64,000 nt of DNA, from assembly GCF_021533195.1 (NCBI RefSeq), contig NZ_JAJNKB010000001.1, positions 930,001 through 994,000 on the forward strand, read 5' to 3'. Under the pieces are notes generated by a model. The model was given only the letters and a program-made list of their open reading frames with translations. It was not told the DNA's origin and did no database searches. Positions 28,001-37,502 of this stretch are shown here, in pieces (within the stretch, counting starts at the first letter, position 1; the number at the start of each line of letters is the position of its first letter). A program made the translations under genes and the position numbers. The DNA comes from Portibacter marinus (lineage in GTDB: Bacteria > Bacteroidota > Bacteroidia > Chitinophagales > Saprospiraceae).

Positions 28001-31000
28001 AATCATCCACAGCTGTAATTGCAGGGACGATAACAGTCGCTTGACACTCAAATCCTGAGGTAGAAACAGTCATATCATTTGGCAAACCGGATAATACCGG
28101 ACCTGCTGTATCTTGGAGTGTAATTAATTGAGTAAAAGTAGTTGAGTTATCTGATCCACAAATCCAATTGGTCACCGTCCAGGTCCTTTGCACACCGTTA
28201 GTGCAATCATTTCCAAAATCAAAAAACTCATCCTCGAAATCTACAAAAATACCGCAATCCACAAAGTTGTCAGGGTACAAAGGCTCACCATTTAAAGTTG
28301 GTACACCTAGCTCCTCAGGTGATGGCATTTCTCCTACCGTACAACTTAACGTGGTATCGTTGGTTTCTGGGCCAACTACATCGTCAATATCAAATTGCTC
28401 TATAGATAATGTCTGCTGACAAGAACTCATTCTGACACCTGATAAATCCCTTACTTCCCAGGTCTCGACGACCACCGTCTGTAATTCATCATCCTCACAT
28501 GAAACGTCAGTGACCACTCTGTTTACTAGTCGCAAATCGATTTCACCACAATTGTTTTCAACTGATGGAGGATCCAATACCAATAATTCACCGCAAGTGA
28601 TGGTGTCACTCATACACATAATTACAGGATTCAACTTGTTCTCCACCGTCACTTTACCCCAACTGCTATTGCAAACGTCGGCAACAGAAGTGGCTCTGAT
28701 ATTGTACATATTTCCAATAAATGCCGGGTCGTCTAATACCAGACTATCTGTATAAGGAATTAGGATATTTCCATTCATATCCTCTAATTGTAATCGATAG
28801 TACCCTCCTAGTGGATAAACTTCATTTGTACAGTCTTCATCCAATTCGGTCAATACCATTTGAGGAGTTACCAATGCCTCACAGTTCTCATCATAGCTCA
28901 GATTAATGGGCTGTTGGCTTAATGCCAATGATGTTTCATAGCAATCACCCAGAGGTTCTGGATCATTTGGATCATCATAGGTTCCATCAAACATGAACAT
29001 TCTGTCTGAGCTGTCGACCGCCACATATTGCATACCACCATTGAAATAATCAGGAAGTTCCTTTCCGGCATCATTGATAGCCATCCCACTTACTACCGCA
29101 TTGAATGCCAGATTCATAGCATCTTCTTCCGGAAGCTCCTCCGGTCTGATCTCAAAAGTGATTCTTAAACACACAATTTCACCGGGCTCCAGAATTCCAT
29201 CTTCTAACGATCCATCGATATCATCATTCCCGTCAAAATCCGGGTTCTCATTTGGCCTGTCTTCATCATCCACCAACATAAATGCATCCTCATATTCTAC
29301 CGTATCTAAGATCATGGGATCTCCTATGACACCCACGAAGGCTCCCATGAACTGCTCTCCCAGGTTGATTTCTATATCAATGTTTTCCAGTCTTGCTCCT
29401 ACCAATTCACCTCCCATATCAACAAATCCTGTGTTCTGGATACAGACATCAGCGATCACATTAAAGTTTCCACATCGACCTGACTCAGGAAAATCTACAC
29501 CGGCAATATTGGCAATGGCCTCTATGTTTGGTTCAGGTATCCATCCTTCGTCGATGTTCAATTGATCTTGTTCATCTGGAAATCCTTCTCCTCCCGGATT
29601 ATCTGTGTCTCCATTTTCCCCGGTTACCAGGTCATTGAACAGTAGATCAGGAATAGAAAACATCACATTGGGCATAAAATCTGAATCCAAATTATCATTC
29701 TCATCGCAGTTTGCCGCAGTCAATATATACCTCACTGGTATGGTATCTTCAGGGGTCACAGAAGAAGTATCATACTTCGTAGGAATCAAATTATAATTGC
29801 CTTCTATCAGACCACATACAAAGTAGTTACCATCACTGTCTGTACTAAAATTGTAAACATAATCTGTAGAATCAAAAACACCATCCGGACCAGCAAACGC
29901 TAAAATATGGTTCACATCCGGAACACCATCTTCAACAACTACTGCGTCAGTACTGTCTTGAGAACCGTTGAGATTATTGTCAAAAAATGCCAGATTTCCG
30001 ATCTTAGCCAGCGGCACAAAATAATCCTCTACTTCACCCTGTGGTGCCTGTGGACCAGTCGGATCCGGAACAGGAAAACCATCTGTGGGATCCAATCCGC
30101 CATCGCAGCTCAATCTAAATCTTGCATGAACATCGCCTTCATTGTAAACCGCATCTTCCGGTACATTGAAACAAAGCTCAACTATGGTATCACTTGCTGT
30201 TGCGAGTGCTCCATCCGTATCCGGTGTAACACCTTCACTATAGAACTCCAATGCTTCTTCAGCTTCGAATGTACCATTACCGTTATAATCAATCCAACCA
30301 TTCAAGAACCCATCTTCCTCACTTAGTGTATAATTGACACTAATTGTCGCTTTCGCACCTGGAATCAATGGAGTAATAAAGGCAATTCCATCTTCATCAT
30401 CGGTACTCATGGAACCATCCGGAAGTGTCAATCCAATATTGTTATCGTCCCCGTCTACAGTGGCACCAGCTATACTATCAACAGCTGCATTTCTTTCTGC
30501 ATCGACTGACTGTCCCAGGTATTTATTCTCAGTAATCACATGTATAGGTCCTCCATCCTCAGCCGCTGTCACATAGCTAGAATCTAAATCACCATAATCT
30601 AAAGGAACAAATCCAAAATCGAATGTTTGATTAAATAAACTGTCCGGGAACATACCTTCACTATTAGGCTCATCTTCTATTCCATCCTCTCCTATTGGAA
30701 TCATACTTGCATCCGTAATCTGGAAAACATCCGTCATGACAATGGTGTCACCCATATTGATGGTATGATCACTATCTAGAGAGTCTGTTACAGAGGTATT
30801 GTTGGCCAATGTCGGTGTAAGAAATTCCGGCGAGATCACTGAAATTTTGTATTCTCCCACATCATTAGGCAGTAATCCACAGAAACTGTATTTGCCATTG
30901 GCATCTGTAATAGTATCGAATGAAATCGTGAGATCAATTCCATTGTTCATGTATGTGTAGGTTATATTGACCGCAACATCTGCTACGCCTTCCTCAACAG

Positions 31001-34000
31001 AAGTGGAACTTGTATCCTGGATACCATCATAGTTTTGATCTAACCAGACTAAGTTTCCGGCTTTAACCAATGGCACTACATAATCCTCAACTTCTCCTTC
31101 AGGAATGCTACCATCCGACAAAACGCCTATTGGTCCCAGACCATCTTCACAAGCTAATCTAAATCTGGTAAATGCTAATCCACCATTGAATGTCGCGGTT
31201 TCCGGAACCAGAAAACCTACTATTACCATACTGTCCGAACCCTCTCCAAGCGGTACGCTGGTTAAATCTGATGATAAATCTGAACCATTGATGGAGAAAA
31301 TAGTGATTTGGTCCCCTGGTTCGAAGCTTCCATCCCCGTTGAAATCTATGAAGCCAGTCACGTAACCTGCAGGATCACCCATAACGGCAGGTGCAGGTAA
31401 AGTATAGGTCAATTTAAGGTAGGCAGAATCGCCTGGAATCATCGGTGTCAAGAATTCGATCCCGTCTTCATCACTTCCTGCTGAGCAATCACCGAAAGAA
31501 AATTCTTCATCTGTATCATCCATATTATCATCATCACCCATACCCATTTCATCCGGTTGTCCATCTGGCTCACTGTCCACACATGCACCTAAACGTTTGT
31601 TCGTTGTCACAATATGGCGCGGTGGGTCAACAGAACCATCTTCACTGGTCTGATAGCTGATCGGCAAGTCTCCAAAATCCATTTCAGGCAAGTCTCCAAA
31701 ATCTAAAGGAACCAAACCAAAATCGTACGTCTGATTTACCTGATTGTCAGGAAATCCACCCACCGCATTAGGATCATCTGCTTCTCCATTCTCACCCATA
31801 GGTAGATTTGTCACATCTATGATCATAAACGGATTCGTCTGTATACTGTCTCTACCTTCTTCACCAATCAGGATATCACTGTCACTGTCCAGCTGGTCAT
31901 TACCGCCTTGATTGGCCATCGTAGAGGCCAACCCATCTGGAGTGATTAATGTCAATTGGTATTGGCCTCCATCTGAAGCTATTAATCCACAGAAGCTATA
32001 TAATCCTGAGGCATCTGTAACAACCGTATCAATGATACTGATGGACAGTCCATTTACAGTGGTATCAAAAGTTATGGCAACCTGGACTCCTTGCAATGGA
32101 ACTTCATCGCCGTCGACCGGATCCTGAATGCCATCAAAATCAGCATCTAACCATACATAATTCCCTAGCTTACCTAAAGGCTGAACATAATCTTCTATTT
32201 CTCCATCCAAAGCCAAACCTGAATCCGGTTCCAAATCACCATCGCATGACATTCTAAATCTCGCATAGGCATTTCCAGTGGCAAACACCGCGGTTTCCGG
32301 TACTTCAAAAGCAGCTATAATCGTCGTATCATTGCCTACCTCCAAAGGTAGATTTCTGGTCTCAGCAATCGAAGCGCCATCGACTTCCACCCAATTCAGT
32401 GAATCGTCAGCAGTAAAATTGTCGCTACCATCAAAGTCTATCCATCCATTGAGGAAAGCATCACTTGTGCTTGTATATGTAATTTTCACATAAGCAAGTT
32501 GGCCAGGTAACATTGGAGACAGGAACTCAATTCCATCCTCGTCATCTCCCATTGCTCCAGCCGGAATTACATAACTGCTTCCTGTCGCATCATCTACTAA
32601 TCCATCCGCAGAAGGTCCGCCATCTGCGTCCAGATCTACAAGTGCTCCCAGGTATTTACCTTCTCTCATGACGTGTTTCGGAGCATTGCCTGCATTGGTG
32701 CTGTCTGCGGTAACGTATCCATCCGGTAGATCACCATAATCCAAACCTTGATAACCTGCATCGAAAGTGCAATTCATCACATCCGTAGACAAAACAATCA
32801 ATGTATCAGAATTTCCGGCGGCATCGATATCGCTATCTACAGCATCATTCAACCCTACGTCTTGAAGTGTTGGTGGAATTCCGCCACTATCGAAATTGAC
32901 ATAGTAATTTCCCGGAGGTAAATTTTCGAATTTGTATCTACCATCAGCATCGGTAACCAATGGAGTCACAGTTATCCCATCAATATCAGAGGTTACTTCT
33001 ATCCAATCTCCAGTCACTGGATCTTCATAATAAAGTGTTGCTGTGATTCCCGCTAAACCAGGTTCACCGTCATCCTGAAGACCATTCAAATTAGCATCCA
33101 CGAAAGCGGTATCTCCAATGGATATCGGCTCGAAAAAGCCAGCATCCAATGTACAGTCCATCCCGCCAGATAAAAGTGCCGCTGTAGTGTCACTTACCAG
33201 ATTCGTCTGCACAAACTGGTCAAGATCACTATCTTCAGAGTCATTTGGGGCGCCATTTATATTTTCATAGGTGGAATAATAATTTGTTCCATTTCCTGCA
33301 TTGTCCAGATCAAATTCTACATAATATTGACCTGGAGCCAAATTTTCAAATTTATAGCTGCCATCCATATTGGTGACTACCATAGAAATATCGTTTCCTA
33401 AATAATCTGTATTCTGGATAACGCCGGACATCCCTTCTATTTTATAAAGGGTCACTACGATACCACCAAGTCCAAAATCGGTTCCATCTTGAATTCCATT
33501 ACCATTGTTGTCGACAAATACAGTATCTCCAACTGAGACCGGAATAAAGTAACCAGCATCTAACGTGCAATCAATACTGTCGCTGGCCAGCTCAATGGTA
33601 TCTGAAACTTCATCAGAATTGATATCACTATCCAATACGTCTGAGGAATTCATCAATACATTTTGTATCGTGCTCACATAATCTGCCGCATCTGTTAATC
33701 CGCTTGCATTCTCTATATCAAATACTACATAATAAGCATTGGGTGCCAGATTTTCGAATTTGTATCTGCCATCGGCATCTGTAGTGGTGGCCAATGGATT
33801 ACCAAAAATATCATTGATAATTTGTGTACCTGATGTATCATATAAGGCAACGGGCACATTAGGAATGGCAGGATCTGCAGCATCTTGAAGACCATTTCCT
33901 TCCAGATCAACAAAAACAGTATCTCCAATGCTTACCGGTTCATAGAATCCCGCATCTAGAGTACAATCAATTTGACCACTTTCCAGTGTCACTGAAGCTG

Positions 34001-37000
34001 TCGTACCAGCAGTTCTAACTGCACTATCATCAATGACAGCATCGCTGTCTATGAAATCATCCATTCCCTCATTGGAGAGGGTAATCAAATAATCAGTTCC
34101 TGTCGGAGAAGTGAACCTCACTTCATAATCTCCCGGTGCTAGATTTTCAAATTTATATCGTCCATTGCCATCCGTTTGTGTAGGAAGCAAATTGCCCAAG
34201 TAGTCCTCTGTTTGTGCAACCGGCACACCGGCTTCTACCTTAAATAGTTCTACTCCAACATTCGCCAATATATCCTCATCTCCATCCAAAATACCATTGC
34301 CATTATCATCGACCCATGCCGTATCACCAATAGCAACCGGCACAAAATAACCCGCATCCAGGGTGCAATCCATTTCTCCACTTGGAATAAAAGCCGTGGT
34401 GTCCGAAGTTTGGTTGATGTCAATGTCTGAGTCATCCGGATCCAGGGTAGTACCGTTCACATTTTGAAAAGTTGGAACATAATTTCCTGCTTCTCCATCT
34501 GTAGCTGTAGTTACATCAAATATGACATAGTATGATCCTGGAATTAAACTGTCAATTTTATATAATCCATTGGCATCCGTGGTAATGGTACCTATAGGTG
34601 TACCGTCAAATAGTTCGGTTATTTGATTTCCGCTGTTATCATACAAGGTCACTTCCACGCCCGGAATTCCGGGTTCGCCATTATCTTGCAATCCATTACC
34701 ATTAACATCCACAAAAACGGTATCTCCAACACTCACTGGCTCGTAAAACCCTGCATCTAGAGTACAGTCCATCTGTCCTCCTACGATTGAAGCAGTATCA
34801 GATCGGCCGAATTCATCTATATCACTGTCATTAGGACTTAATGAGTTGCCATTTACATTTTCAATAGTGGACCCATACGTTAACCCAGCAGTATTAGTTG
34901 TCACATCAAACTGAACATAGTAGTTTCCTGGCAATAAGTTTTCAAATTTATATCTTCCTGTTGCGTCAGTCAGTTGAGGTGTAATAGGATCACCTGAGGA
35001 ATCTTCTGTAACAGGGCTTCCTGTCGCTGCATCATATAAAGTAACGGTCACTCCTTCTATTCCAGCTTCTCCTCCGTCTTGCAATCCATTGTAGTTGGCA
35101 TCAACAAATACGGTATCACCGACAGAGTTGGGTGCAAACAAACCAGCATCCAATTGGTGAAATACCAGATCAGTATTAGAGGTAGTAACTATCGTTTTAG
35201 CATATTGATTACCACCAATTAAGGTATCTATGTAATCAGAATCAAATTGATCTGAAGTGTTATTCGCTATTGTAAATCGGTCAACTTCAGGATTTACACC
35301 CTGAACTGCGTCTAAGGAAATTCTTACCTCATAAGTCATGAATGGAGCAAGAGGTTGCGAAACATTGGCATCGCCAACTCCTCCAAAGAAATAATAGCCA
35401 TTCATATCTGTCATTGTTGATCCTATGAAAAGATCTCCAAGACCATTATCATCTGTATCCTTCCACAACTCCACTTCAATTCCAGGTTGTGGAGTTTCGC
35501 TCGGATCCTGAAATCCATCCAAATCATCGTCTAACCACACATAATTTCCAATTTCAATCGGTGGAATTTCACACAACGCCTGTAGGTCACCCCACGAATT
35601 ACCTTTTGCAAAGCCAACATCTGCGCCTTGTAGTAAGTTAACAGCTCTTGTTTTTAAGCCATTTGAAACGTCATGCCAGGTAAATCCTGAGTCAAAGTCT
35701 CCTTCTATATCATCTGTGTTCGAACTCATCACTTCCTTGAATCCGGGAATAACTAGTGCTCCTCCATTAAAACTAGGTCCTTCAAGTCCTTCGCCGTGAT
35801 AAAAAGTGGCGTCGTCCTGACCTCTTCTGAAAATATTAAATTCTGGATTTGCTGCTGAAACGCTCTCTGCTAATGCTGTTGAAAATGGTCCTGCAACTCC
35901 ATTGGATTCCATGACCCATGTGCCACCTACCAACGCAGCCTTACTAATGTATCCACCATTGGAAGGATCGTTAAAGGTTTCAGTAGCGTCAATGCCTCTG
36001 TTCTTAGTTACAATATTCATTCCCACATTACCATCCGGATGAATGTCAAACTCGATATCCATAGCCCACGGTGCAAAATCACTGAAACCAGTCCCTGGAG
36101 TATAGACACCAGCAACAAACTGCGCACGATTAACATTAGAAAGCCCGGTAGACCATGGAGCCAATACATTTTGCAATTCTGCTCCATTTGTAAATCCAGG
36201 ATTACCGCCTATATATATTTCCGGCATTTCCCATGAGGCATAATCAATGGTCAATTCTAACACAGGGGATGGCGAGGAAGGGTTAAATGAATAAATGGCT
36301 CCCTGTAGGTCAGAAACAGTGGGACCTGTACAAGTTGTTGAAACATATACACGTCCATCGAAGAATCCCACACCACCTGAAGCCGCAAAAGGGAATCCAT
36401 TTCCATTGTTACCTCCACATATTGCAGGAATAGGAACGATTGTGATATCAGATGTTACGGGGTTACCACTAACCTGATCGATAGGCACAATATATATACT
36501 GCGATCTCTGGCATTGAACAGGTAAACTTCACTATCATCAGCATTAATGTCAATGTCTGTAAAGCCTATATATCCAATATTATGTACATCCGGATCTGCA
36601 TTATTGTCTGCTGTACCGTCCTGAAATAAATTACCACCTGCTGCATTTGGAAAGACACTTTCCAGATCCAACCACAAGGAGGTTGTACCGGATGTAGAAG
36701 TTGTATAGACATTTCCTATAGTATTATTCATACCAGCAGATGTCAATTTCATGAAAGATGCACTTAGAATTTGGTTGTGAATCCGATCCCAAGCGATACC
36801 CGATATGAATCCTGTATTACTTTCATCGGCAATAGCAGAAGCAGTTGTTTCTTCAGCAGTAAATGCATTGTAGGGATATGTATTTTGATTAATAACAAAT
36901 TGCTCTGAATCTTCATAATCAATAATCACCACAGTAGATGCAGGGGAACTTGGCCCTGGGAAACAAGCTGTTGCGATGGTAGGATTGTCCTGACAATGAT

Positions 37001-37502
37001 CCTCAGGTTTTCCTATTGTGAAATCATTGTTACAGCTTCCCAGATCAACTCTTAATACCGAAGTGCTGTTGTTAGAGCCGCTAGGGCCAGACTTAAAATC
37101 GACTGGAGGTATAAATTCCACCAGTACTCTGCTACCGGTTGCTGAAGCAACGTTCGCAAGCCAAGTTCCATCGGGATCGGAAGTCACCGTAGTGATAAAA
37201 ATTTCATCATCGTCATATACATTTATAGTGACATCACCATAACCCAATTCGGCAAATCGATATGCATCTGAAGCATCGGCTGACCCATTATGTTCAAATT
37301 CTCTGTAAACCGTACCTCCTATTTCATCCCCTGCCATGGTACATGGAGGTGCTGAATAGTTATTCGTATTTAACATTGACCTAAACCCATCATAGGTATA
37401 GAAGTCAAGTCCTGCCGAATATAGAAATGTGGAAATAAGGGCTACTCCTAATACGGATATAGCAATAGTCTTTGCCCTTGGAGCAATTCGAAGTTTTCTC
37501 AT
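25095..37502 (-). CDS. Giant T9SS-exported surface protein with SdrD-B, GEVED, HYR-like, dockerin-like and cohesin-like modules
   Basis: A single 4135-residue ORF. Domains in order by eye: signal/anchor segment (about 10-30); a first SdrD-like unit (about 55-150); a beta-propeller-like region (about 220-640); seven SdrD B-like units from about 645 to 1585 (GNYVWLDDDLDGFQD, VGDTVFVDANYNGLQDGGE and variants); three GEVED-domain plus SdrD-B pairs (GEVED starts at about 1587, 1934 and 2300); a DUF11-like part (about 2654-2850); several HYR-like domains (about 2860-3700); a dockerin-like pair of calcium loops (DVNRDGKVTGSDILQLRK near 3815); a cohesin-like domain (about 3905-4045); and a T9SS type A sorting domain (about 4050-4135). 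Many Asp-rich loops suggest calcium binding. A probable adhesin or structural surface protein; the ligand is unknown. Confidence 0.93.
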   Translation of the reverse strand: MRKLRIAPRAKTIAISVLGVALISTFLYSAGLDFYTYDGFRSMLNTNNYSAPPCTMAGDEIGGTVYREFEHNGSADASDAYRFAELGYGDVTINVYDDDEIFITTVTSDPDGTWLANVASATGSRVLVEFIPPVDFKSGPSGSNNSTSVLRVDLGSCNNDFTIGKPEDHCQDNPTIATACFPGPSSPASTVVIIDYEDSEQFVINQNTYPYNAFTAEETTASAIADESNTGFISGIAWDRIHNQILSASFMKLTSAGMNNTIGNVYTTSTSGTTSLWLDLESVFPNAAGGNLFQDGTADNNADPDVHNIGYIGFTDIDINADDSEVYLFNARDRSIYIVPIDQVSGNPVTSDITIVPIPAICGGNNGNGFPFAASGGVGFFDGRVYVSTTCTGPTVSDLQGAIYSFNPSSPSPVLELTIDYASWEMPEIYIGGNPGFTNGAELQNVLAPWSTGLSNVNRAQFVAGVYTPGTGFSDFAPWAMDIEFDIHPDGNVGMNIVTKNRGIDATETFNDPSNGGYISKAALVGGTWVMESNGVAGPFSTALAESVSAANPEFNIFRRGQDDATFYHGEGLEGPSFNGGALVIPGFKEVMSSNTDDIEGDFDSGFTWHDVSNGLKTRAVNLLQGADVGFAKGNSWGDLQALCEIPPIEIGNYVWLDDDLDGFQDPSETPQPGIEVELWKDTDDNGLGDLFIGSTMTDMNGYYFFGGVGDANVSQPLAPFMTYEVRISLDAVQGVNPEVDRFTIANNTSDQFDSDYIDTLIGGNQYAKTIVTTSNTDLVFHQLDAGLFAPNSVGDTVFVDANYNGLQDGGEAGIEGVTVTLYDAATGSPVTEDSSGDPITPQLTDATGRYKFENLLPGNYYVQFDVTTNTAGLTYGSTIENVNGNSLSPNDSDIDEFGRSDTASIVGGQMDCTLDAGFYEPVSVGDTVFVDVNGNGLQDNGEPGIPGVEVTLYDNSGNQITELFDGTPIGTITTDANGLYKIDSLIPGSYYVIFDVTTATDGEAGNYVPTFQNVNGTTLDPDDSDIDINQTSDTTAFIPSGEMDCTLDAGYFVPVAIGDTAWVDDNGNGILDGDEDILANVGVELFKVEAGVPVAQTEDYLGNLLPTQTDGNGRYKFENLAPGDYEVRFTSPTGTDYLITLSNEGMDDFIDSDAVIDDSAVRTAGTTASVTLESGQIDCTLDAGFYEPVSIGDTVFVDLEGNGLQDAADPAIPNVPVALYDTSGTQIINDIFGNPLATTTDADGRYKFENLAPNAYYVVFDIENASGLTDAADYVSTIQNVLMNSSDVLDSDINSDEVSDTIELASDSIDCTLDAGYFIPVSVGDTVFVDNNGNGIQDGTDFGLGGIVVTLYKIEGMSGVIQNTDYLGNDISMVVTNMDGSYKFENLAPGQYYVEFDLDNAGNGTNYYSTYENINGAPNDSEDSDLDQFVQTNLVSDTTAALLSGGMDCTLDAGFFEPISIGDTAFVDANLNGLQDDGEPGLAGITATLYYEDPVTGDWIEVTSDIDGITVTPLVTDADGRYKFENLPPGNYYVNFDSGGIPPTLQDVGLNDAVDSDIDAAGNSDTLIVLSTDVMNCTFDAGYQGLDYGDLPDGYVTADSTNAGNAPKHVMREGKYLGALVDLDADGGPSADGLVDDATGSSYVIPAGAMGDDEDGIEFLSPMLPGQLAYVKITYTSTSDAFLNGWIDFDGSDNFTADDSLNWVEVDGASIAETRNLPLEVGNDTTIIAAFEVPETAVFATGNAYARFRMSCDGDLEPDSGLALDGEIEDYVQPLGKLGNYVWLDADFDGIQDPVDGDEVPLQGVQVAITFDTTVNGLSISIIDTVVTDASGLYSFCGLIASDGGQYQLTLITPDGLASTMANQGGNDQLDSDSDILIGEEGRDSIQTNPFMIIDVTNLPMGENGEADDPNAVGGFPDNQVNQTYDFGLVPLDFGDLPEMDFGDLPISYQTSEDGSVDPPRHIVTTNKRLGACVDSEPDGQPDEMGMGDDDNMDDTDEEFSFGDCSAGSDEDGIEFLTPMIPGDSAYLKLTYTLPAPAVMGDPAGYVTGFIDFNGDGSFEPGDQITIFSINGSDLSSDLTSVPLGEGSDSMVIVGFLVPETATFNGGLAFTRFRLACEDGLGPIGVLSDGSIPEGEVEDYVVPLVKAGNLVWLDQNYDGIQDTSSTSVEEGVADVAVNITYTYMNNGIDLTISFDTITDANGKYSFCGLLPNDVGEYKISVISPEFLTPTLANNTSVTDSLDSDHTINMGDTIVMTDVFQITDASMIPIGEDGIEDEPNSEGMFPDSLFNQTFDFGFVPLDYGDLDSSYVTAAEDGGPIHVITENKYLGQSVDAERNAAVDSIAGATVDGDDNNIGLTLPDGSMSTDDEDGIAFITPLIPGAKATISVNYTLSEEDGFLNGWIDYNGNGTFEAEEALEFYSEGVTPDTDGALATASDTIVELCFNVPEDAVYNEGDVHARFRLSCDGGLDPTDGFPVPDPTGPQAPQGEVEDYFVPLAKIGNLAFFDNNLNGSQDSTDAVVVEDGVPDVNHILAFAGPDGVFDSTDYVYNFSTDSDGNYFVCGLIEGNYNLIPTKYDTSSVTPEDTIPVRYILTAANCDENDNLDSDFMPNVMFSIPDLLFNDLVTGENGDTDNPGGEGFPDEQDQLNIDEGWIPEPNIEAIANIAGVDFPESGRCGNFNVIADVCIQNTGFVDMGGELVGARLENIDIEINLGEQFMGAFVGVIGDPMILDTVEYEDAFMLVDDEDRPNENPDFDGNDDIDGSLEDGILEPGEIVCLRITFEIRPEELPEEDAMNLAFNAVVSGMAINDAGKELPDYFNGGMQYVAVDSSDRMFMFDGTYDDPNDPEPLGDCYETSLALSQQPINLSYDENCEALVTPQMVLTELDEDCTNEVYPLGGYYRLQLEDMNGNILIPYTDSLVLDDPAFIGNMYNIRATSVADVCNSSWGKVTVENKLNPVIMCMSDTITCGELLVLDPPSVENNCGEIDLRLVNRVVTDVSCEDDELQTVVVETWEVRDLSGVRMSSCQQTLSIEQFDIDDVVGPETNDTTLSCTVGEMPSPEELGVPTLNGEPLYPDNFVDCGIFVDFEDEFFDFGNDCTNGVQRTWTVTNWICGSDNSTTFTQLITLQDTAGPVLSGLPNDMTVSTSGFECQATVIVPAITAVDDCNPDDIRIDISYEGGFVMDQNGATIELPVGISTVSYIAYDVCGNSTTASYNVTVQDLAQPVTICDGFTTISLNSEGRASLSAVNLDNGSMDECGPVTLDIRRMDDDLGFMEAVDFTCDDIGPDNIMVALRVTDLGGNSNQCMAEVTIQDKVPPVLVAGLPDITISCDFPFSMDDLGVFGTLVNDPDSIQPIIIDDEAAVFSGPAQDGLILDNCSTAAMSEITSGDLDQCGNGSLIRTLTATSPNGETVSVVQRITLVNPSPFLESDIDWPDDITLNQCNGDDLNPNNLPEGQNFPQYEEDNCDMVSSTFEDRIIDGNGCLVIERTWFVSDWCQRENNVFVIFDSVQTITINNDVAPVLTASCEDITVESLDADCGDVFVPLTMSATDDCLNSEDLIYGYEIDAFSDGRIDIQGEGSDASDLYPVGKHTIYWVVGDGCGNLTGCEYTFEVVNNKAPSPKCFQGISTNLTLMDTMGVVTPLVMLTPDFIDAGSDHPCFDDLTISFSTDVEDTLRTFGCEDVGQQALQLYVTAPNGAQDFCATFILIEDNDGLCIDGAFLDISGTLFTETDVEISDVEVALEGTDMRQFTDENGQYVMPNMPLGGDYQVKPRKDDEYMNGVSTLDLLLIQRHILGISELGSPYKLIAADVNRDGKVTGSDILQLRKMILGIQDSFSNNTSWRFLDATYQFLDPRDPWAQAIPETYEIYDLASNMVVDFLGLKVGDVNGNVELNGQPIIAEKRSGELPFELSFHDRLIKKGEMVQIPFYGDSIKNIAGYQFTMSIDPAVATIQEVTGLTHGISDSNFGKRFLEKGFLACSWENAVGLEMNGDEALFGITLVAQEDIMLSEIISLNSVITTKEAYTSEGELRDINLTLRDGTIHGVGKPKLFQNEPNPWIRNTVISFSLPEAMRARLRVFNAAGKLIVDHEADYEPGIHKYDVNAGEFGALGVYYYELITDGYKMTKKMVFIQ
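32740..35570 (-). repeat. Array of seven SdrD B-like coding repeats, about 400-bp period
   Basis: Inside the giant gene the segment encoding GDTVFVD-x-N-x-NGLQD recurs at about 33108, 33522, 33918, 34320, 34719 and 35112 (intervals 393-414 bp), with a more divergent first unit near 35550. The DNA of neighbouring units is visibly similar, for example the stretch encoding LDAGFYEPVSVGDTVFVD. Such arrays can change copy number by recombination. Confidence 0.8.

Noticed and set aside
29074-29565. A 163-codon plus-strand ORF, with many others of 60-140 codons, opposite the giant gene
   Set aside because: They are antisense shadows of a long, low-complexity, Ser/Asp-rich coding frame; translations are Ser/Pro/Thr-rich without domains or signals, and none has a promoter-like box.
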